Source: JABDKJ01 sp964609215
GTDB taxonomy: Bacteria > Bacteroidota > Bacteroidia > Flavobacteriales_D > JABDKJ01
Assembly: GCA_964609215.1 (NCBI GenBank)
Contig: CAZSQZ010000002.1
Span: forward strand, 186,001-250,000
DNA: 64,000 bases
Direction of reading: 5' to 3'
In this document: one piece after another, positions 16,169 through 25,505 of the stretch
Position numbering within the stretch: the stretch's first letter is position 1
Layout: the number at the start of each line of letters is the position of its first letter
Position numbers and translations under genes: made by a program
The notes under the pieces: generated by a model
Database searches by the model: none
Told to the model about the DNA's origin: nothing
What the model saw: only the letters and a program-made list of their open reading frames with translations

Positions 16169-18202
16169 GTGAAAGAAGCAAAGAGATACTTAATAACATC
16201 TGCACTGCCTTATGCCAATGGACCGCTTCATTTGGGGCATATATGCGGTGCGTATTTACCTGCGGACATCTATGTCAGACACCTAAGAAAATTAGGGAAA
16301 GACGTGGTTTGGGTTTGCGGTTCTGATGAACATGGTGCTGCCATTACTCTAAGAGCTAAAAAAGAAGGTAAGAATCCAAAGGATATTATTGATACTTATC
16401 ATACGCAAATAAAGAATGCTTTTGATCAATTGGGTATTTCTTTTGATATCTACCACAGAACTTCTAGTCCTATTCATCATCAAACTGCGCAAGATTTTTT
16501 CACTGTGATGAATGATAAGGGAGGATTTGTTGAAAAGGAAAGTGAACAATATTTCGATGAAGAACACCAACAGTTTCTAGCTGATCGATATATTTCAGGC
16601 ACTTGCCCTAAATGTAGTCATGACAAAGCCTATGGAGATCAGTGCGAAAATTGCGGTTCTAGCTTAAGCCCCTTTGATCTGATTAATCCCAAGTCTACTT
16701 TAAGTGGAAAAACACCTGTGAAGAAAAGCACCAAGCATTGGTATTTGCCCATGGACAAGCATGAGGAATGGGTTTCTGAATGGATTAATAAAGGGACTTT
16801 AGATGGTGTTTATAAACACAACCCTGAGGAATGGAAAAAACATGTGCTTGGGCAATGTCGTTCTTGGATAGAATCTGGGCTTCAAGCCAGAGCAATGACA
16901 AGGGACTTAGATTGGGGTGTAAAAGTTCCAATTGAAGGAGCAGATGGAAAAGTCCTTTATGTATGGTTAGATGCACCAATTGGCTATATCAGTGCTACTA
17001 AGCAGTGGGCTTCTGACAATGGTAAAAACTGGGAGGATTATTGGAAAGACTCGGATACAAAGTTGCTTCACTTCATTGGTAAAGACAATATTGTTTTTCA
17101 CTGTATTATCTTTCCAATTTTACTAAAGGCGCATGGAGACTTTATTCTTCCAAGTAATGTGCCAGCGAATGAGTTTCTAAACTTGGAAGGAGATAAATTC
17201 TCAACCTCAAGAAATTATGCAGTTTGGCTGCATGAATACCTCTCTGATTTTCCGGACAAGAAAGATGAGTTGAGATATGTCTTGACATCCATACTTCCAG
17301 AAACAAAAGACGCAGAATTTACCTGGAAAGATTATCAGGCAAGAGTGAATAATGAATTGGTTGCTATTCTAGGAAATTTCATAAACCGAGCTGTTGTGCT
17401 TACCCATAAATATTATAATGGGATTGTTCCTGAAAGGAATAATGCAATTGACAACAAAGGTTTAATTGCTCAAATAGAGGACTCCATTCAAAAAAGTGAA
17501 GGAAACATTGAACGATTCCGATTTAGAGAAGCATTAGCAGATGCCATGAACGTGGCAAGAATTGGAAATAAATTCCTGGCTGATGAAGAACCCTGGAAGG
17601 TAATCAAGACAGATCCTGAAAAAGCAAAAGACATTATACATATTGCACTTCAGATTGCTAAATACTCAGCCGAAGTTCTTTCCAACTTTCTTCCGAACAC
17701 CAGCAATAAAATAAATCATATTTTAAATCTTGAATCAAATCAAGAATTGAAGGCTGGACATCAATTAAATAAAGCGGAAATTTTGTTTCAAAAAATTGAG
17801 GACGAAACTATTGAAGTTCAAATTGCAAAATTAAAATCCAATCAGGTGAAAGAGGCAGAAATTCCAAAGGCAAAAGGAAACATTTCTTTTGAAGATTTTC
17901 TGAAATTGGATATCAGAACGGGGAAAATTCTCAGTGCAGAGAAAATTGAAAAAGCAGATAAACTATTAAAGCTTTCAGTTGATTTGGGCAAAGAGACTAG
18001 GACCATAGTTTCAGGGATTGCTGAACATTATTCCACGGAAGAATTGCCAGGAAAGATGGTATCTGTTTTAACTAATTTAGCTCCTAAGAAATTGAGAGGT
18101 GTTGAATCCCAGGGAATGATCTTAATGGCCGAAGATAGTGAAGGAAACCTTGCTTTTGTCCAGCCTGAAAAAGCCATGGATTCAGGAATGGAGATTAGAT
18201 AA
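16169..18202 (+). CDS. metG: Methionyl-tRNA synthetase
   Basis: A 677-residue class I synthetase. The HIGH motif appears as HLGH in NGPLHLGHICGAYLPADIYVRH. A zinc knuckle with two CxxC pairs (CPKC and CENC) is at about residues 148-165. The KMSKS motif appears as KFSTS (GDKFSTSRN), a variant common in MetRS. The anticodon-binding helical domain is followed by a C-terminal EMAP-II-like tRNA-binding domain (from about residue 575, SFEDFLKLDIRTGKIL), which also makes the enzyme a dimer in other bacteria. The start is a GTG at 16169. Confidence 0.98.
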   Translation: MKEAKRYLITSALPYANGPLHLGHICGAYLPADIYVRHLRKLGKDVVWVCGSDEHGAAITLRAKKEGKNPKDIIDTYHTQIKNAFDQLGISFDIYHRTSSPIHHQTAQDFFTVMNDKGGFVEKESEQYFDEEHQQFLADRYISGTCPKCSHDKAYGDQCENCGSSLSPFDLINPKSTLSGKTPVKKSTKHWYLPMDKHEEWVSEWINKGTLDGVYKHNPEEWKKHVLGQCRSWIESGLQARAMTRDLDWGVKVPIEGADGKVLYVWLDAPIGYISATKQWASDNGKNWEDYWKDSDTKLLHFIGKDNIVFHCIIFPILLKAHGDFILPSNVPANEFLNLEGDKFSTSRNYAVWLHEYLSDFPDKKDELRYVLTSILPETKDAEFTWKDYQARVNNELVAILGNFINRAVVLTHKYYNGIVPERNNAIDNKGLIAQIEDSIQKSEGNIERFRFREALADAMNVARIGNKFLADEEPWKVIKTDPEKAKDIIHIALQIAKYSAEVLSNFLPNTSNKINHILNLESNQELKAGHQLNKAEILFQKIEDETIEVQIAKLKSNQVKEAEIPKAKGNISFEDFLKLDIRTGKILSAEKIEKADKLLKLSVDLGKETRTIVSGIAEHYSTEELPGKMVSVLTNLAPKKLRGVESQGMILMAEDSEGNLAFVQPEKAMDSGMEIR

Positions 18203-18218
18203 AATCTATCGATCAAAT

Positions 18219-19844
18219 TTAATACACGCTATTTTTAGTGACACTAAAGTGAAATTTGGTATTGATCGGATCACCTTGAACTGAAGTACATTCCACTCTA
18301 AAGCCAGTATAGTTCCCAGTGTTTCCTAAGACCTCACTTACTCCACAAATTGTTGGTGTAAAGGCAAAATCGTTTCCAAAACCTATGGTGCTTCCTATAA
18401 CGTCATCATATATCTCAACAATGTAATCTTCTGTTTCTCCCCAAATAGAATTTATACATGGTTCTTCCCAAGCATTTACATTTATAAAATTAGAATAGAC
18501 TCTCAAATTGGTTAAACCTAATTCCACATCTATTGATGGATCGGTAGGAAAAGTAAATTGACCGGGAACTCCATTTTGAATGAATGGTGAAGTTTGAGTT
18601 GGGTGAGCTCCCAATTGAGCAGAACCATTGCACCCACTATTTGGATTTCCTTGTCCAGTTGTACATGGAGGTGAATCGATTTGTCCTAAGAATTCTCCCT
18701 CATCAGCAAAATCACCATCTCTATTCCAGTCAATGAAACCAGCCATAGCATCTGACCAATGAGGAGAAGATTCTAAATAAACTTCAAAGTGATCCCCGGG
18801 ACCGCTTCCAATTCTTATAGTTGGTTGATTGTCTTGCTGCGATCCCACAGTTTCAGTAGGATGATAAATATTATTGCAGAACGTATTGGCAGCTATATCA
18901 ACATCGGGTAAATATCTCCCATAATTTCCGCCACCATTTTGAATCACACATGGATCGGAAACTTGCAAAATACAATCGCTCGTAAAGCCCCAACAGCCGC
19001 CAGCTAGAATAGACAGGTTTGCTGCTGCAGGAGGTGCGTTTAAGGAAGCAGGAGGATTTCCAACCATCCAACTTTGAGGCCAGGAACAGCCATTCGCATC
19101 AGCTACTGCACTTACAAATTCTGGAGTAGATGTATCATTGGTATATCCTGCTGGAATTGTATTAGAATTCAATGCCGGGAGAAAACCCACACCATTTTGA
19201 AGTACCTGTGTTTGCATTCCACCCGCAGAGGATATATTCACTGTAGATGCTACTCTCACTGCTTCAACTTGATCTGAATTAAAATCAGCGGTGCAATCTG
19301 CAAGGAAGTTTGGTGTGCATGTTAAATCAGGAACTGGTAAATCTTCAGGTAGCGGAAATTGATTTGCTTCGGATGTGATTACAATTGTGGGATAGGTATC
19401 GTAAGCATTTGAGAATATTACTTCATAATTTCCAATACCCAATTCACTTGCAGAAAAACCGGAGCCAAATGATGAGAATACACTAGCGCCTGAGCCAAGA
19501 TTTGCGGCTGGATCCCAATTATTTCCAACAACACCTATAAATCCACTAGGCTTGTATTTTAACCATCTTTGTCCTTCCCAATAATATAGACCTGCTTCAC
19601 CATCGGTTTGATAAATCATCATTCCTTCACCATTATCAGGAGAAGTCACGAGAATTGAAGAGAAGGTGTTTCTTTGCGCTTCTGTCATTTGAGGCACCAA
19701 CACTCCCTGAGAATTAGAGCCATCTAGCTCTAAAATTGCGGAAGGATCTGCTGTTGTGGTACCATCAGAACTGATACTAATATTCTGGCCATTTGCGAGA
19801 ATAGCAACACATATAAAAAATAAAACCAGTGTTAAATGTCTCAT
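18219..19844 (-). CDS. Secreted GEVED-domain surface protein
   Basis: About 541 residues if started at the internal ATG at 19844, which gives a clean signal peptide (MRHLTLVLFFICVAILANGQ). An upstream start at 19904 would place 20 unlikely residues before it. The N-terminal part holds the motif ADPSAILELD...GVLVPQMTEAQR and YYWEGQRWLKY, seen in many Bacteroidota cell-surface or tail-fibre-like proteins. A Cys-rich middle section is followed by a GEVED domain (FIDWNRDGDFADEGEFLG, GETEDYIVEI). No T9SS sorting domain or lipobox is visible, so the route to the surface is unclear. Function is unknown; adhesion is a reasonable guess. Confidence 0.8.
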   Translation of the reverse strand: MRHLTLVLFFICVAILANGQNISISSDGTTTADPSAILELDGSNSQGVLVPQMTEAQRNTFSSILVTSPDNGEGMMIYQTDGEAGLYYWEGQRWLKYKPSGFIGVVGNNWDPAANLGSGASVFSSFGSGFSASELGIGNYEVIFSNAYDTYPTIVITSEANQFPLPEDLPVPDLTCTPNFLADCTADFNSDQVEAVRVASTVNISSAGGMQTQVLQNGVGFLPALNSNTIPAGYTNDTSTPEFVSAVADANGCSWPQSWMVGNPPASLNAPPAAANLSILAGGCWGFTSDCILQVSDPCVIQNGGGNYGRYLPDVDIAANTFCNNIYHPTETVGSQQDNQPTIRIGSGPGDHFEVYLESSPHWSDAMAGFIDWNRDGDFADEGEFLGQIDSPPCTTGQGNPNSGCNGSAQLGAHPTQTSPFIQNGVPGQFTFPTDPSIDVELGLTNLRVYSNFINVNAWEEPCINSIWGETEDYIVEIYDDVIGSTIGFGNDFAFTPTICGVSEVLGNTGNYTGFRVECTSVQGDPINTKFHFSVTKNSVY

Positions 19845-20185
19845 AATTATGCTTTTTTGAACTCCATGCCAGATCAATTGTTTCAAAAAATTCAAGCTAA
19901 TCACTTAGCATAAAATTAGTATAATACTTGAAAATGAAAAAATAGCAGTCATATTAAGGCAAACATTTAGTAAACTAAAACTCATATTTAGTTCATTTCA
20001 TCGTTCATTCTAATAATAACATCGATAAATTCGGATGCTTAAAGAATAAAAAACGGAGCTTTGCCCTAGCTATGAAACGCTGATTAACAAATGATAGAAG
20101 AAATAAGTTATTGATAAAGGGAAACAGCTTCTATATACATTTTGGGAACTAGATAGAAAGGACAGAATATTCTGTCCTTTTTAAT
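19845..20185. other. Intergenic region of about 340 bases
   Basis: AT-rich sequence between the start of the GEVED gene and the end of proline dehydrogenase. I see no open reading frame, tRNA or repeat in it. Its only clear structure is the palindromic hairpin at 20157-20180. Confidence 0.6.
20157..20185. terminator. Bidirectional-looking terminator hairpin after proline dehydrogenase
   Basis: A perfect 24-base palindrome (two 12-base arms, each AAAGGACAGAAT and its complement) ends six bases from the proline dehydrogenase stop. A T-run follows on the plus strand and a shorter one on the minus strand. The position suits termination of the minus-strand gene. Confidence 0.65.
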
Positions 20186-21361
20186 TTAAGATATTTTTCT
20201 TCTTTTTCTTTCTTTCAGAATAAGAGATAATTCTCTTCCCGTTTGCCCCTTTACGGACGTGTTTTCTCTCGCTCTTCGTATTAGGTATGGCACCACTTCT
20301 TTCACAGGTCCATATGGAACATATTTAGCCACATTAAACCCTGCATTTGAAAGATTAAATGAGATATGATCACTCATTCCAAATAGTTGAGCAAAATATA
20401 TAGTGGGGTGATTTTTTGGTATTCCGTTTTTCTCCATTAGCTCAGCAAGTAACATTGAACTTTCCTCATTGTGACTTCCTGCAACAAGACCAATTTCTTT
20501 GAAATGAGCAACGCAATATTCAATAGCCTTATTAAAGTCTCTATCAGAAGCTTCTTTATCCTTTTGTATAGGTGAAGGGTAATTGTGTTCCTCAGCTCTT
20601 GCTCTTTCTTTTTCCATATAAGCTCCTCTAACCAATTTTACGGCCAAATGAAAGCCATTATTTTTTGCTATTTGATGAGAATCTTTGAGAAAAGATAAAC
20701 GATCATGCCTGTAAAGTTGGATAGTATTATAGATAAGAAATTCATCTTTATTGAATTCAGCCATCATTTTCATCGCCAAACGGTCAATAACATCTTGAAT
20801 CCAGCTTTCTTCAGCATCAATTAAAATTGGCTTTCTAACTTCCTTGGCTCTATTACAGATTCTTAGAACACGTTCCTTTAACTTGGCTAGTTCAGCCTCT
20901 TCCTCTTCATTTAAATTTGTACTTCTCTTATTAATTCTTTCTAAGAGTTTATTACTCGCAAGGCCTGAAACCTTAAAAACACAAAATGGTATTTGAGGGT
21001 TACCCTCAGCAGTGTTTAAGGTTTCAATAATTTCTTTTGTTGCTGCCTCAAAGGCATCTTCATCTTCAATTCCCTCAACTGAATAGTCCAAAATTGTCCC
21101 TACTTTATACTTATCTAAAGTTTGCGTGGACATAGCTGCTTCCTGTATAGTTTCTCCACCAACAAACTGAGAAAAAATTGTTGGTTTAATAGCCCATTTA
21201 ATAGGAATGCGCAAGGATAATGCAAGATTTGAAAGAGCAGAACCAATCTTTACTAACCAAGGTCTTGATAACAATTTGAATAACCAATAAGCTTTTTGTA
21301 AATCTCTTTTGGATTTACTTTTAAAGGCTATTTCCGTATTCTCAAAAGACAATTTAGGCAT
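20186..21361 (-). CDS. Proline dehydrogenase
   Basis: A 391-residue stand-alone flavoprotein of the PutA proline-oxidase fold, which oxidises proline to pyrroline-5-carboxylate. Diagnostic segments are VKLVRGAYMEKERARA (FAD and substrate site), GSHNEESS and the C-terminal RRARENTS helix that contacts substrate carboxylate through its arginines. The pyrroline-5-carboxylate dehydrogenase domain is absent and must be encoded elsewhere, as is usual outside Proteobacteria. A TATATTTG box ends only four bases before the ATG, so the transcript may lack a leader. A strong palindromic terminator follows the gene. Confidence 0.95.
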   Translation of the reverse strand: MPKLSFENTEIAFKSKSKRDLQKAYWLFKLLSRPWLVKIGSALSNLALSLRIPIKWAIKPTIFSQFVGGETIQEAAMSTQTLDKYKVGTILDYSVEGIEDEDAFEAATKEIIETLNTAEGNPQIPFCVFKVSGLASNKLLERINKRSTNLNEEEEAELAKLKERVLRICNRAKEVRKPILIDAEESWIQDVIDRLAMKMMAEFNKDEFLIYNTIQLYRHDRLSFLKDSHQIAKNNGFHLAVKLVRGAYMEKERARAEEHNYPSPIQKDKEASDRDFNKAIEYCVAHFKEIGLVAGSHNEESSMLLAELMEKNGIPKNHPTIYFAQLFGMSDHISFNLSNAGFNVAKYVPYGPVKEVVPYLIRRARENTSVKGQTGRELSLILKERKRRKIS

Positions 21362-21365
21362 CGGT

Positions 21366-21373
21366 CAAATATA
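21366..21373 (-). promoter_or_regulatory. -7 box of proline dehydrogenase, four bases from the ATG
   Basis: The minus strand reads TATATTTG, an exact TAnnTTTG match, and is separated from the start codon by four bases. No TTTG is seen at the usual upstream distance. Confidence 0.45.
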
Positions 21374-21424
21374 GAAAAATAGGCTTCGTTAAGAAGATTA
21401 GAATTCTTAAAGCGATAAAATTAT

Positions 21425-23026
21425 TTAATCATCCCATTCAATCATATTTCCATAAGCACCAGAAGGTAAATTTACACCTAGTAGAAAACTTAATGTAGGT
21501 GCGATGTCCGTAATATTAACCTTTTCATAAGACTGGCCATGTGGTATACCCGCGCCCATCCAAAGCAACGGAACATGACTATCATAAACGTAAGCTGATC
21601 CATGTGTAGTTCCTAATGGACTTCCAGAAAAATAGTGTGGACGCATCATATAAAACAAATCTCCCCCCCACTTTTGATTGAACCCTTTCTGCACTCGTTC
21701 ACCAATATTGTCTGTCATTTGACCATTGGTCAAATGGTATGAGGTATAAACTCTTTCTATATAAGGAAGTGACAATAGAAGTTTCATAATATGATCTTGT
21801 GCATCTCTTAATAACAGTTTTTCATCTACCAACTCTTGATGATCTAAATAAACCTGATTCGAACTCATGTATTGTATCCAATCTCCCTTCCCCCAATTTT
21901 CATCTATTAAAGAATCTAATTCAGCTTCTAATGTCTTTACATTTAGGACTCCACCTGGAATTTTATTTGAGTTTAACCAACCAGGATTATGCGCTGCTCC
22001 ATGATCTGCTGTTAAAAAGACGGTATATTCTCCTTTTCCAACCTTAGCATCCAGATACTCAAAAAGTCGTGCAAGGTCTCTATCCAACCTATAGTAACAA
22101 TCCTCTAACTCTATAGCTCTTGTGCCATACTGGTGTCCAATATAGTCTGTAGCTGAAAAGGAAATAGAAAGCATGTCTGTATACTCATCTTTTCCCAAAT
22201 CTTCATTATCAATAGCTTCTATCGCAAAGTCGACTAAAATGGTGTTTCCAAATGGTGTGGCTTTAATCAATTCATAAGATCTAGACAGATCTAAAGTTTC
22301 GGCCAAATCATAGGGAAAACGAGGTGCTTTGAAATTACCTAATTTACCTTCAAACTCGCTATGGTCTTCCGAAAAAACATAAGCTTTAGAATCTAACAGC
22401 TTATCCCATTCACCTTCCAAATACTTTTTTACATGTTCTTTTCCGTTAAATTTCTGCACCCATTTCGGCAATTCCTTCATGTAATAAGTGCTAGTCATAA
22501 AGGTTTGACCATTCAACCAAAAAGCAGTTCCACTATGGCCTGCAGGAAAAATTGCACCTCTATCTTTTAATGAAAGCCCAACACTCTTACTTTTAAAATC
22601 ATTAAATAATCTAATTTCATCTGAAATGGTTGTTACCTGCATTCTATGTGGAGACATACTTCCATTTAAACCACCAACAGGCTGAACGCTAAGGTCGGAA
22701 GCACAATAATACTTTTCTCTGGTATATCTGTTGTAGCTATCGTTATCAGGTACTCCATGAATAGAAGGAGAGGCACCAGTATACACTGAGGCATGACCAG
22801 GCCCTGTATTAGTAGGAGCATAGTCATAATGTGTGTTTTTACAATTGAAACCCTCATTGACCATTCTTTTAAAACCACCTTCTCCGTAATTATTCCAAAA
22901 TTTGGTTAGATAATCAGGTCGCATTTGATCAACTACAATTCCAACAACCAATTTTGGTTTTACTTCTTGTGAAAAAAAAGGCCTTGATAATAGGATAATA
23001 AAGGTTAAGAGTATAATTCGTTTCAT
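21425..23026 (-). CDS. PafA-like alkaline phosphatase
   Basis: A secreted enzyme of the alkaline phosphatase superfamily, 533 residues from the ATG at 23026, which gives a good signal peptide (MKRIILLTFIILLSRPFFSQ). A start at 23044 would overlap fluC. The nucleophile Thr lies in PTNTGPGHASVYTG. Metal ligands are in GIVVDQMRPD, SATDYIGHQYG, FLTADHGA and the final GTTHGS segment. Such PafA enzymes hydrolyse phosphomonoesters without needing high calcium and are often induced by phosphate starvation. It follows fluC and a PAP2 phosphatase on the same strand, four bases after fluC. Confidence 0.92.
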   Translation of the reverse strand: MKRIILLTFIILLSRPFFSQEVKPKLVVGIVVDQMRPDYLTKFWNNYGEGGFKRMVNEGFNCKNTHYDYAPTNTGPGHASVYTGASPSIHGVPDNDSYNRYTREKYYCASDLSVQPVGGLNGSMSPHRMQVTTISDEIRLFNDFKSKSVGLSLKDRGAIFPAGHSGTAFWLNGQTFMTSTYYMKELPKWVQKFNGKEHVKKYLEGEWDKLLDSKAYVFSEDHSEFEGKLGNFKAPRFPYDLAETLDLSRSYELIKATPFGNTILVDFAIEAIDNEDLGKDEYTDMLSISFSATDYIGHQYGTRAIELEDCYYRLDRDLARLFEYLDAKVGKGEYTVFLTADHGAAHNPGWLNSNKIPGGVLNVKTLEAELDSLIDENWGKGDWIQYMSSNQVYLDHQELVDEKLLLRDAQDHIMKLLLSLPYIERVYTSYHLTNGQMTDNIGERVQKGFNQKWGGDLFYMMRPHYFSGSPLGTTHGSAYVYDSHVPLLWMGAGIPHGQSYEKVNITDIAPTLSFLLGVNLPSGAYGNMIEWDD

Positions 23027-23030
23027 CGTA

Positions 23031-23399
23031 TCAATTCTGAACAAAGTTCTTATATACTGCCCAAAATACGAATAAACACAGCAAAACCGACACTATTACA
23101 TTAAGAATAGCAAAGATGAATTGACTATTTTTTAATAGCTCAAAAGTCTCTAAAGAAAAGGTAGAAAAAGTAGAAAAGCCACCGCAAAAACCAATTAGTA
23201 AGAAATACCTTTCCCATCCATCTATTCCCTTACTTCTAAAATAGTTTAACCCTAAAACAAAGACGATACAGCTCAAAATATTAGCCAGTAAAGTTGCCCA
23301 AGGAAAAATAGAAGTTGAAATGGTTAATAGCAATTTAGAAATACCAAAACGGAAAACACTCCCGATTCCTCCTCCAATAAATACTGCTAACCAACTCAA
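23031..23399 (-). CDS. crcB: Fluoride channel FluC/CrcB
   Basis: A 122-residue protein with four membrane helices. The family marks are GGGIGSVFRFGISK in the first helix, WATLLANILSC in the second, and GFCGGFSTFSTFS in the third, which lines the pore with Phe and Ser/Thr. It forms an antiparallel dimer that exports fluoride. Its start overlaps the PAP2 gene stop by four bases. I saw no fluoride riboswitch in front of the operon. Confidence 0.95.
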   Translation of the reverse strand: MSWLAVFIGGGIGSVFRFGISKLLLTISTSIFPWATLLANILSCIVFVLGLNYFRSKGIDGWERYFLLIGFCGGFSTFSTFSLETFELLKNSQFIFAILNVIVSVLLCLFVFWAVYKNFVQN

Positions 23400-23977
23400 T
23401 TTTCAGCCCAGTTTAAATTGATCATTAAATTCTTAAAAAAACGATAAACTAGCCAGCCCAGAAATATACCTAACAAGGCACCGCACGTAATATCCGAAGG
23501 ATAATGAACTCCCAGATACACCCTACTGTATGCAATTATTCCAGCCCAAATTAAAAGGAATGGCATTATCATTTTTACTTTTCTTAATAAAAGTAAAGCC
23601 CAGAAAGTAGCAAGGCCAAAGAAATTTGTGGCATGACCAGACACAAATGTAAACTGTCCACCACAACTTCCTGTTGGTAAATAAACTTGATTTTTTATAT
23701 CTAAGTTATGGCAAGGTCTATATCTCTCAAAGCCTTGTTTAAAGATTCTGTAGGATATTCCATCACAAAGAAAAACTACCAATATTAGAGCTGCAATTGC
23801 CCATAGAGTTACTTTCCAACCAAATTTTATTTTAATAAAATAGAAAACCAAAAAATACACGGGAAGTGAGTACAATGGATTGCTAAAGCCTATCATTATT
23901 GGATCTAACCAATCTAGATGAAGGCCATTTAAAAACAAAAAAAGACTACGATCTATCTGTTCTAATCTTTCAATCAT
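23396..23977 (-). CDS. PAP2-family membrane phosphatase
   Basis: A 193-residue protein from the ATG at 23977 (MIERLEQIDRSLFLFLNG, a common start in Bacteroidota homologues). An alternative start at 24031 adds 18 unlikely residues. It has five or six membrane helices and the three-part phosphatase signature: KQGFERYRP, SGHATNFFG and SRVYLGVHYPSD. Likely substrates are undecaprenyl pyrophosphate, phosphatidate or lipid A phosphates. It heads the PAP2-crcB-alkaline phosphatase unit. Confidence 0.92.
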   Translation of the reverse strand: MIERLEQIDRSLFLFLNGLHLDWLDPIMIGFSNPLYSLPVYFLVFYFIKIKFGWKVTLWAIAALILVVFLCDGISYRIFKQGFERYRPCHNLDIKNQVYLPTGSCGGQFTFVSGHATNFFGLATFWALLLLRKVKMIMPFLLIWAGIIAYSRVYLGVHYPSDITCGALLGIFLGWLVYRFFKNLMINLNWAEN

Positions 23978-24149
23978 TATTAATGCCAATCTATAGAATA
24001 TATTTTGGCTGGCAAAAAAGGATAAGCTCAATTAAAGTCCATATTAAATATCATTTCCAAATCTTTTTAACAATACTTGGAAAAGCTCAAAATGTGCATG
24101 GAGAATTCTTTTAATTCTGCGATATTCGCAGCCCTGAATTTTTTGTAAT

Positions 24150-25397
24150 TTGAAGAAGACGGTTTTTAATAGTGAAGTGAAAGGAGATCTGGATGCGAAT
24201 CCTTCTAAAAGCCATATGCAAAGGGTAGTTGCTGCCGCATTCTTAGCAAATGGCGAATCTATTATTAACAATCCTGATGATTCTAATGATAGCACTGCCG
24301 CTCTTGGAATAATTGAAAAATTAGGTGCAAAGGTTAAAAAAGAAGAATCTGTTCAAATAAATTCGGAAGGTTTCAACCTCAAGGCAAAAACTCTTAATTG
24401 TGGAGAGTCTGGTTTAAGTCTTAGAATGTTTAGCCCTATTGCTAGTCTTTGTGAAGATGAAATAACTCTTAACGGTGAGGGTTCATTAAAAAATAGACCT
24501 ATTGATTTCATGTCTGAGGTTTTTGATCGAGTAAATGTTAAGCATTCAAGTAAAAATGGTTTTATTCCATTGAAATTAAAGGGTCCAATTAAGGGAGGTA
24601 AATTTTCCTTTGATGGCACGCATACATCTCAGTTTCTTACTGGATTAATGATGGCACTACCAAAAGCTCAAGAGGATTCGCAAATTATTGTAAGTAATCT
24701 GAGAAGCAAAGGTTATGTTGACCTTACCATTGAGGTTTTAAATGAGTTTGGAGTTAAAGTTGAAAACGAACGTTATTCTATCTTTAGAATTAAAGGAGCA
24801 CAAGATTATCGTCCCAAAGAAATAACTATAGAAGGAGATTGGAGTGGAAGTGCATTTATGTTGGTTGCTGGTGCAATTGCTGGCCGCGTTAAAGTAAAGG
24901 GTTTAACTATTCAATCTTGTCAGCCAGATCATGATATTGTTGAAGTACTGGAAAAAGTTGGCGCAGATATCTTGTTTTCTATGTCATCTTTAGTCGCTGA
25001 AAAAAACAAATTAAAACCATTTGATTTTGACGCAACCAATTGCCCAGATCTCTTTCCACCTTTGGCTGCATTGGCTGCAAATTGTAATGGCCGATGTACA
25101 ATTAAGGGAACACATCGTCTAGAATTTAAGGAAAGTAATAGAACACAATCTATTATAGACGCTTTGACAGCAGTTGGTATTTCCTGTAAGGAAAATAATG
25201 ACCGTTTAATTATTCATGGTGGTAAAATTAAGTCTGGCAAGATTAAATCCAATAATGACCATCGAATTGCTATGATGGCTGGAATTTTAGCTCTCACTTG
25301 TGAGGAATCCATAGAAATAGATAATACCGAGTGCGTTTCTAAATCATATCCAAATTTCTTCGAGGACCTAGAAAAAATAGGAGCCAAAATAAAGTGA
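24150..25397 (+). CDS. aroA: 3-phosphoshikimate 1-carboxyvinyltransferase (EPSP synthase)
   Basis: A 415-residue enzyme of the shikimate pathway that joins shikimate-3-phosphate and phosphoenolpyruvate. Signature segments include NPSKSHMQR near residue 18, GESGLSLRMF near residue 85, FDGTHTSQFLTG, EGDWSGSAFMLVAGA and SNNDHRIAMMAG. The start is a TTG; no ATG is in range. The Ser-rich GESGLSLRM loop in place of the usual GNAGTAxR is typical of the Bacteroidota form. It is divergent from the PAP2 operon. The other shikimate gene in this window, aroB, lies about 9 kb away and is not linked. Confidence 0.95.
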   Translation: MKKTVFNSEVKGDLDANPSKSHMQRVVAAAFLANGESIINNPDDSNDSTAALGIIEKLGAKVKKEESVQINSEGFNLKAKTLNCGESGLSLRMFSPIASLCEDEITLNGEGSLKNRPIDFMSEVFDRVNVKHSSKNGFIPLKLKGPIKGGKFSFDGTHTSQFLTGLMMALPKAQEDSQIIVSNLRSKGYVDLTIEVLNEFGVKVENERYSIFRIKGAQDYRPKEITIEGDWSGSAFMLVAGAIAGRVKVKGLTIQSCQPDHDIVEVLEKVGADILFSMSSLVAEKNKLKPFDFDATNCPDLFPPLAALAANCNGRCTIKGTHRLEFKESNRTQSIIDALTAVGISCKENNDRLIIHGGKIKSGKIKSNNDHRIAMMAGILALTCEESIEIDNTECVSKSYPNFFEDLEKIGAKIK

Positions 25398-25494
25398 GGC
25401 AAGATTTCTAAGTTTAGGATTTCATTAATTTTCTTCTTTTAAGGCAGTTCTTGTCCAATAAATTCTACAAATCGAGGGTTATTCCATTAATTAA

Positions 25495-25502
25495 TAGATT
25501 TG
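25495..25502 (+). promoter_or_regulatory. -7 box of the T9SS protease, three bases from the ATG
   Basis: TAGATTTG matches TAnnTTTG and ends three bases before the ATG at 25506. A TTG at 25500 that could serve as a start lies inside this box, which favours the ATG. Confidence 0.4.
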
Positions 25503-25505
25503 AGT

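Noticed and set aside
24031..24070. TTAA pair upstream of the PAP2-crcB-phosphatase operon as a Pho-box
   Set aside because: Spacing is 12 and 23 bases, not multiples of 11; too weak although the operon contains an alkaline phosphatase.
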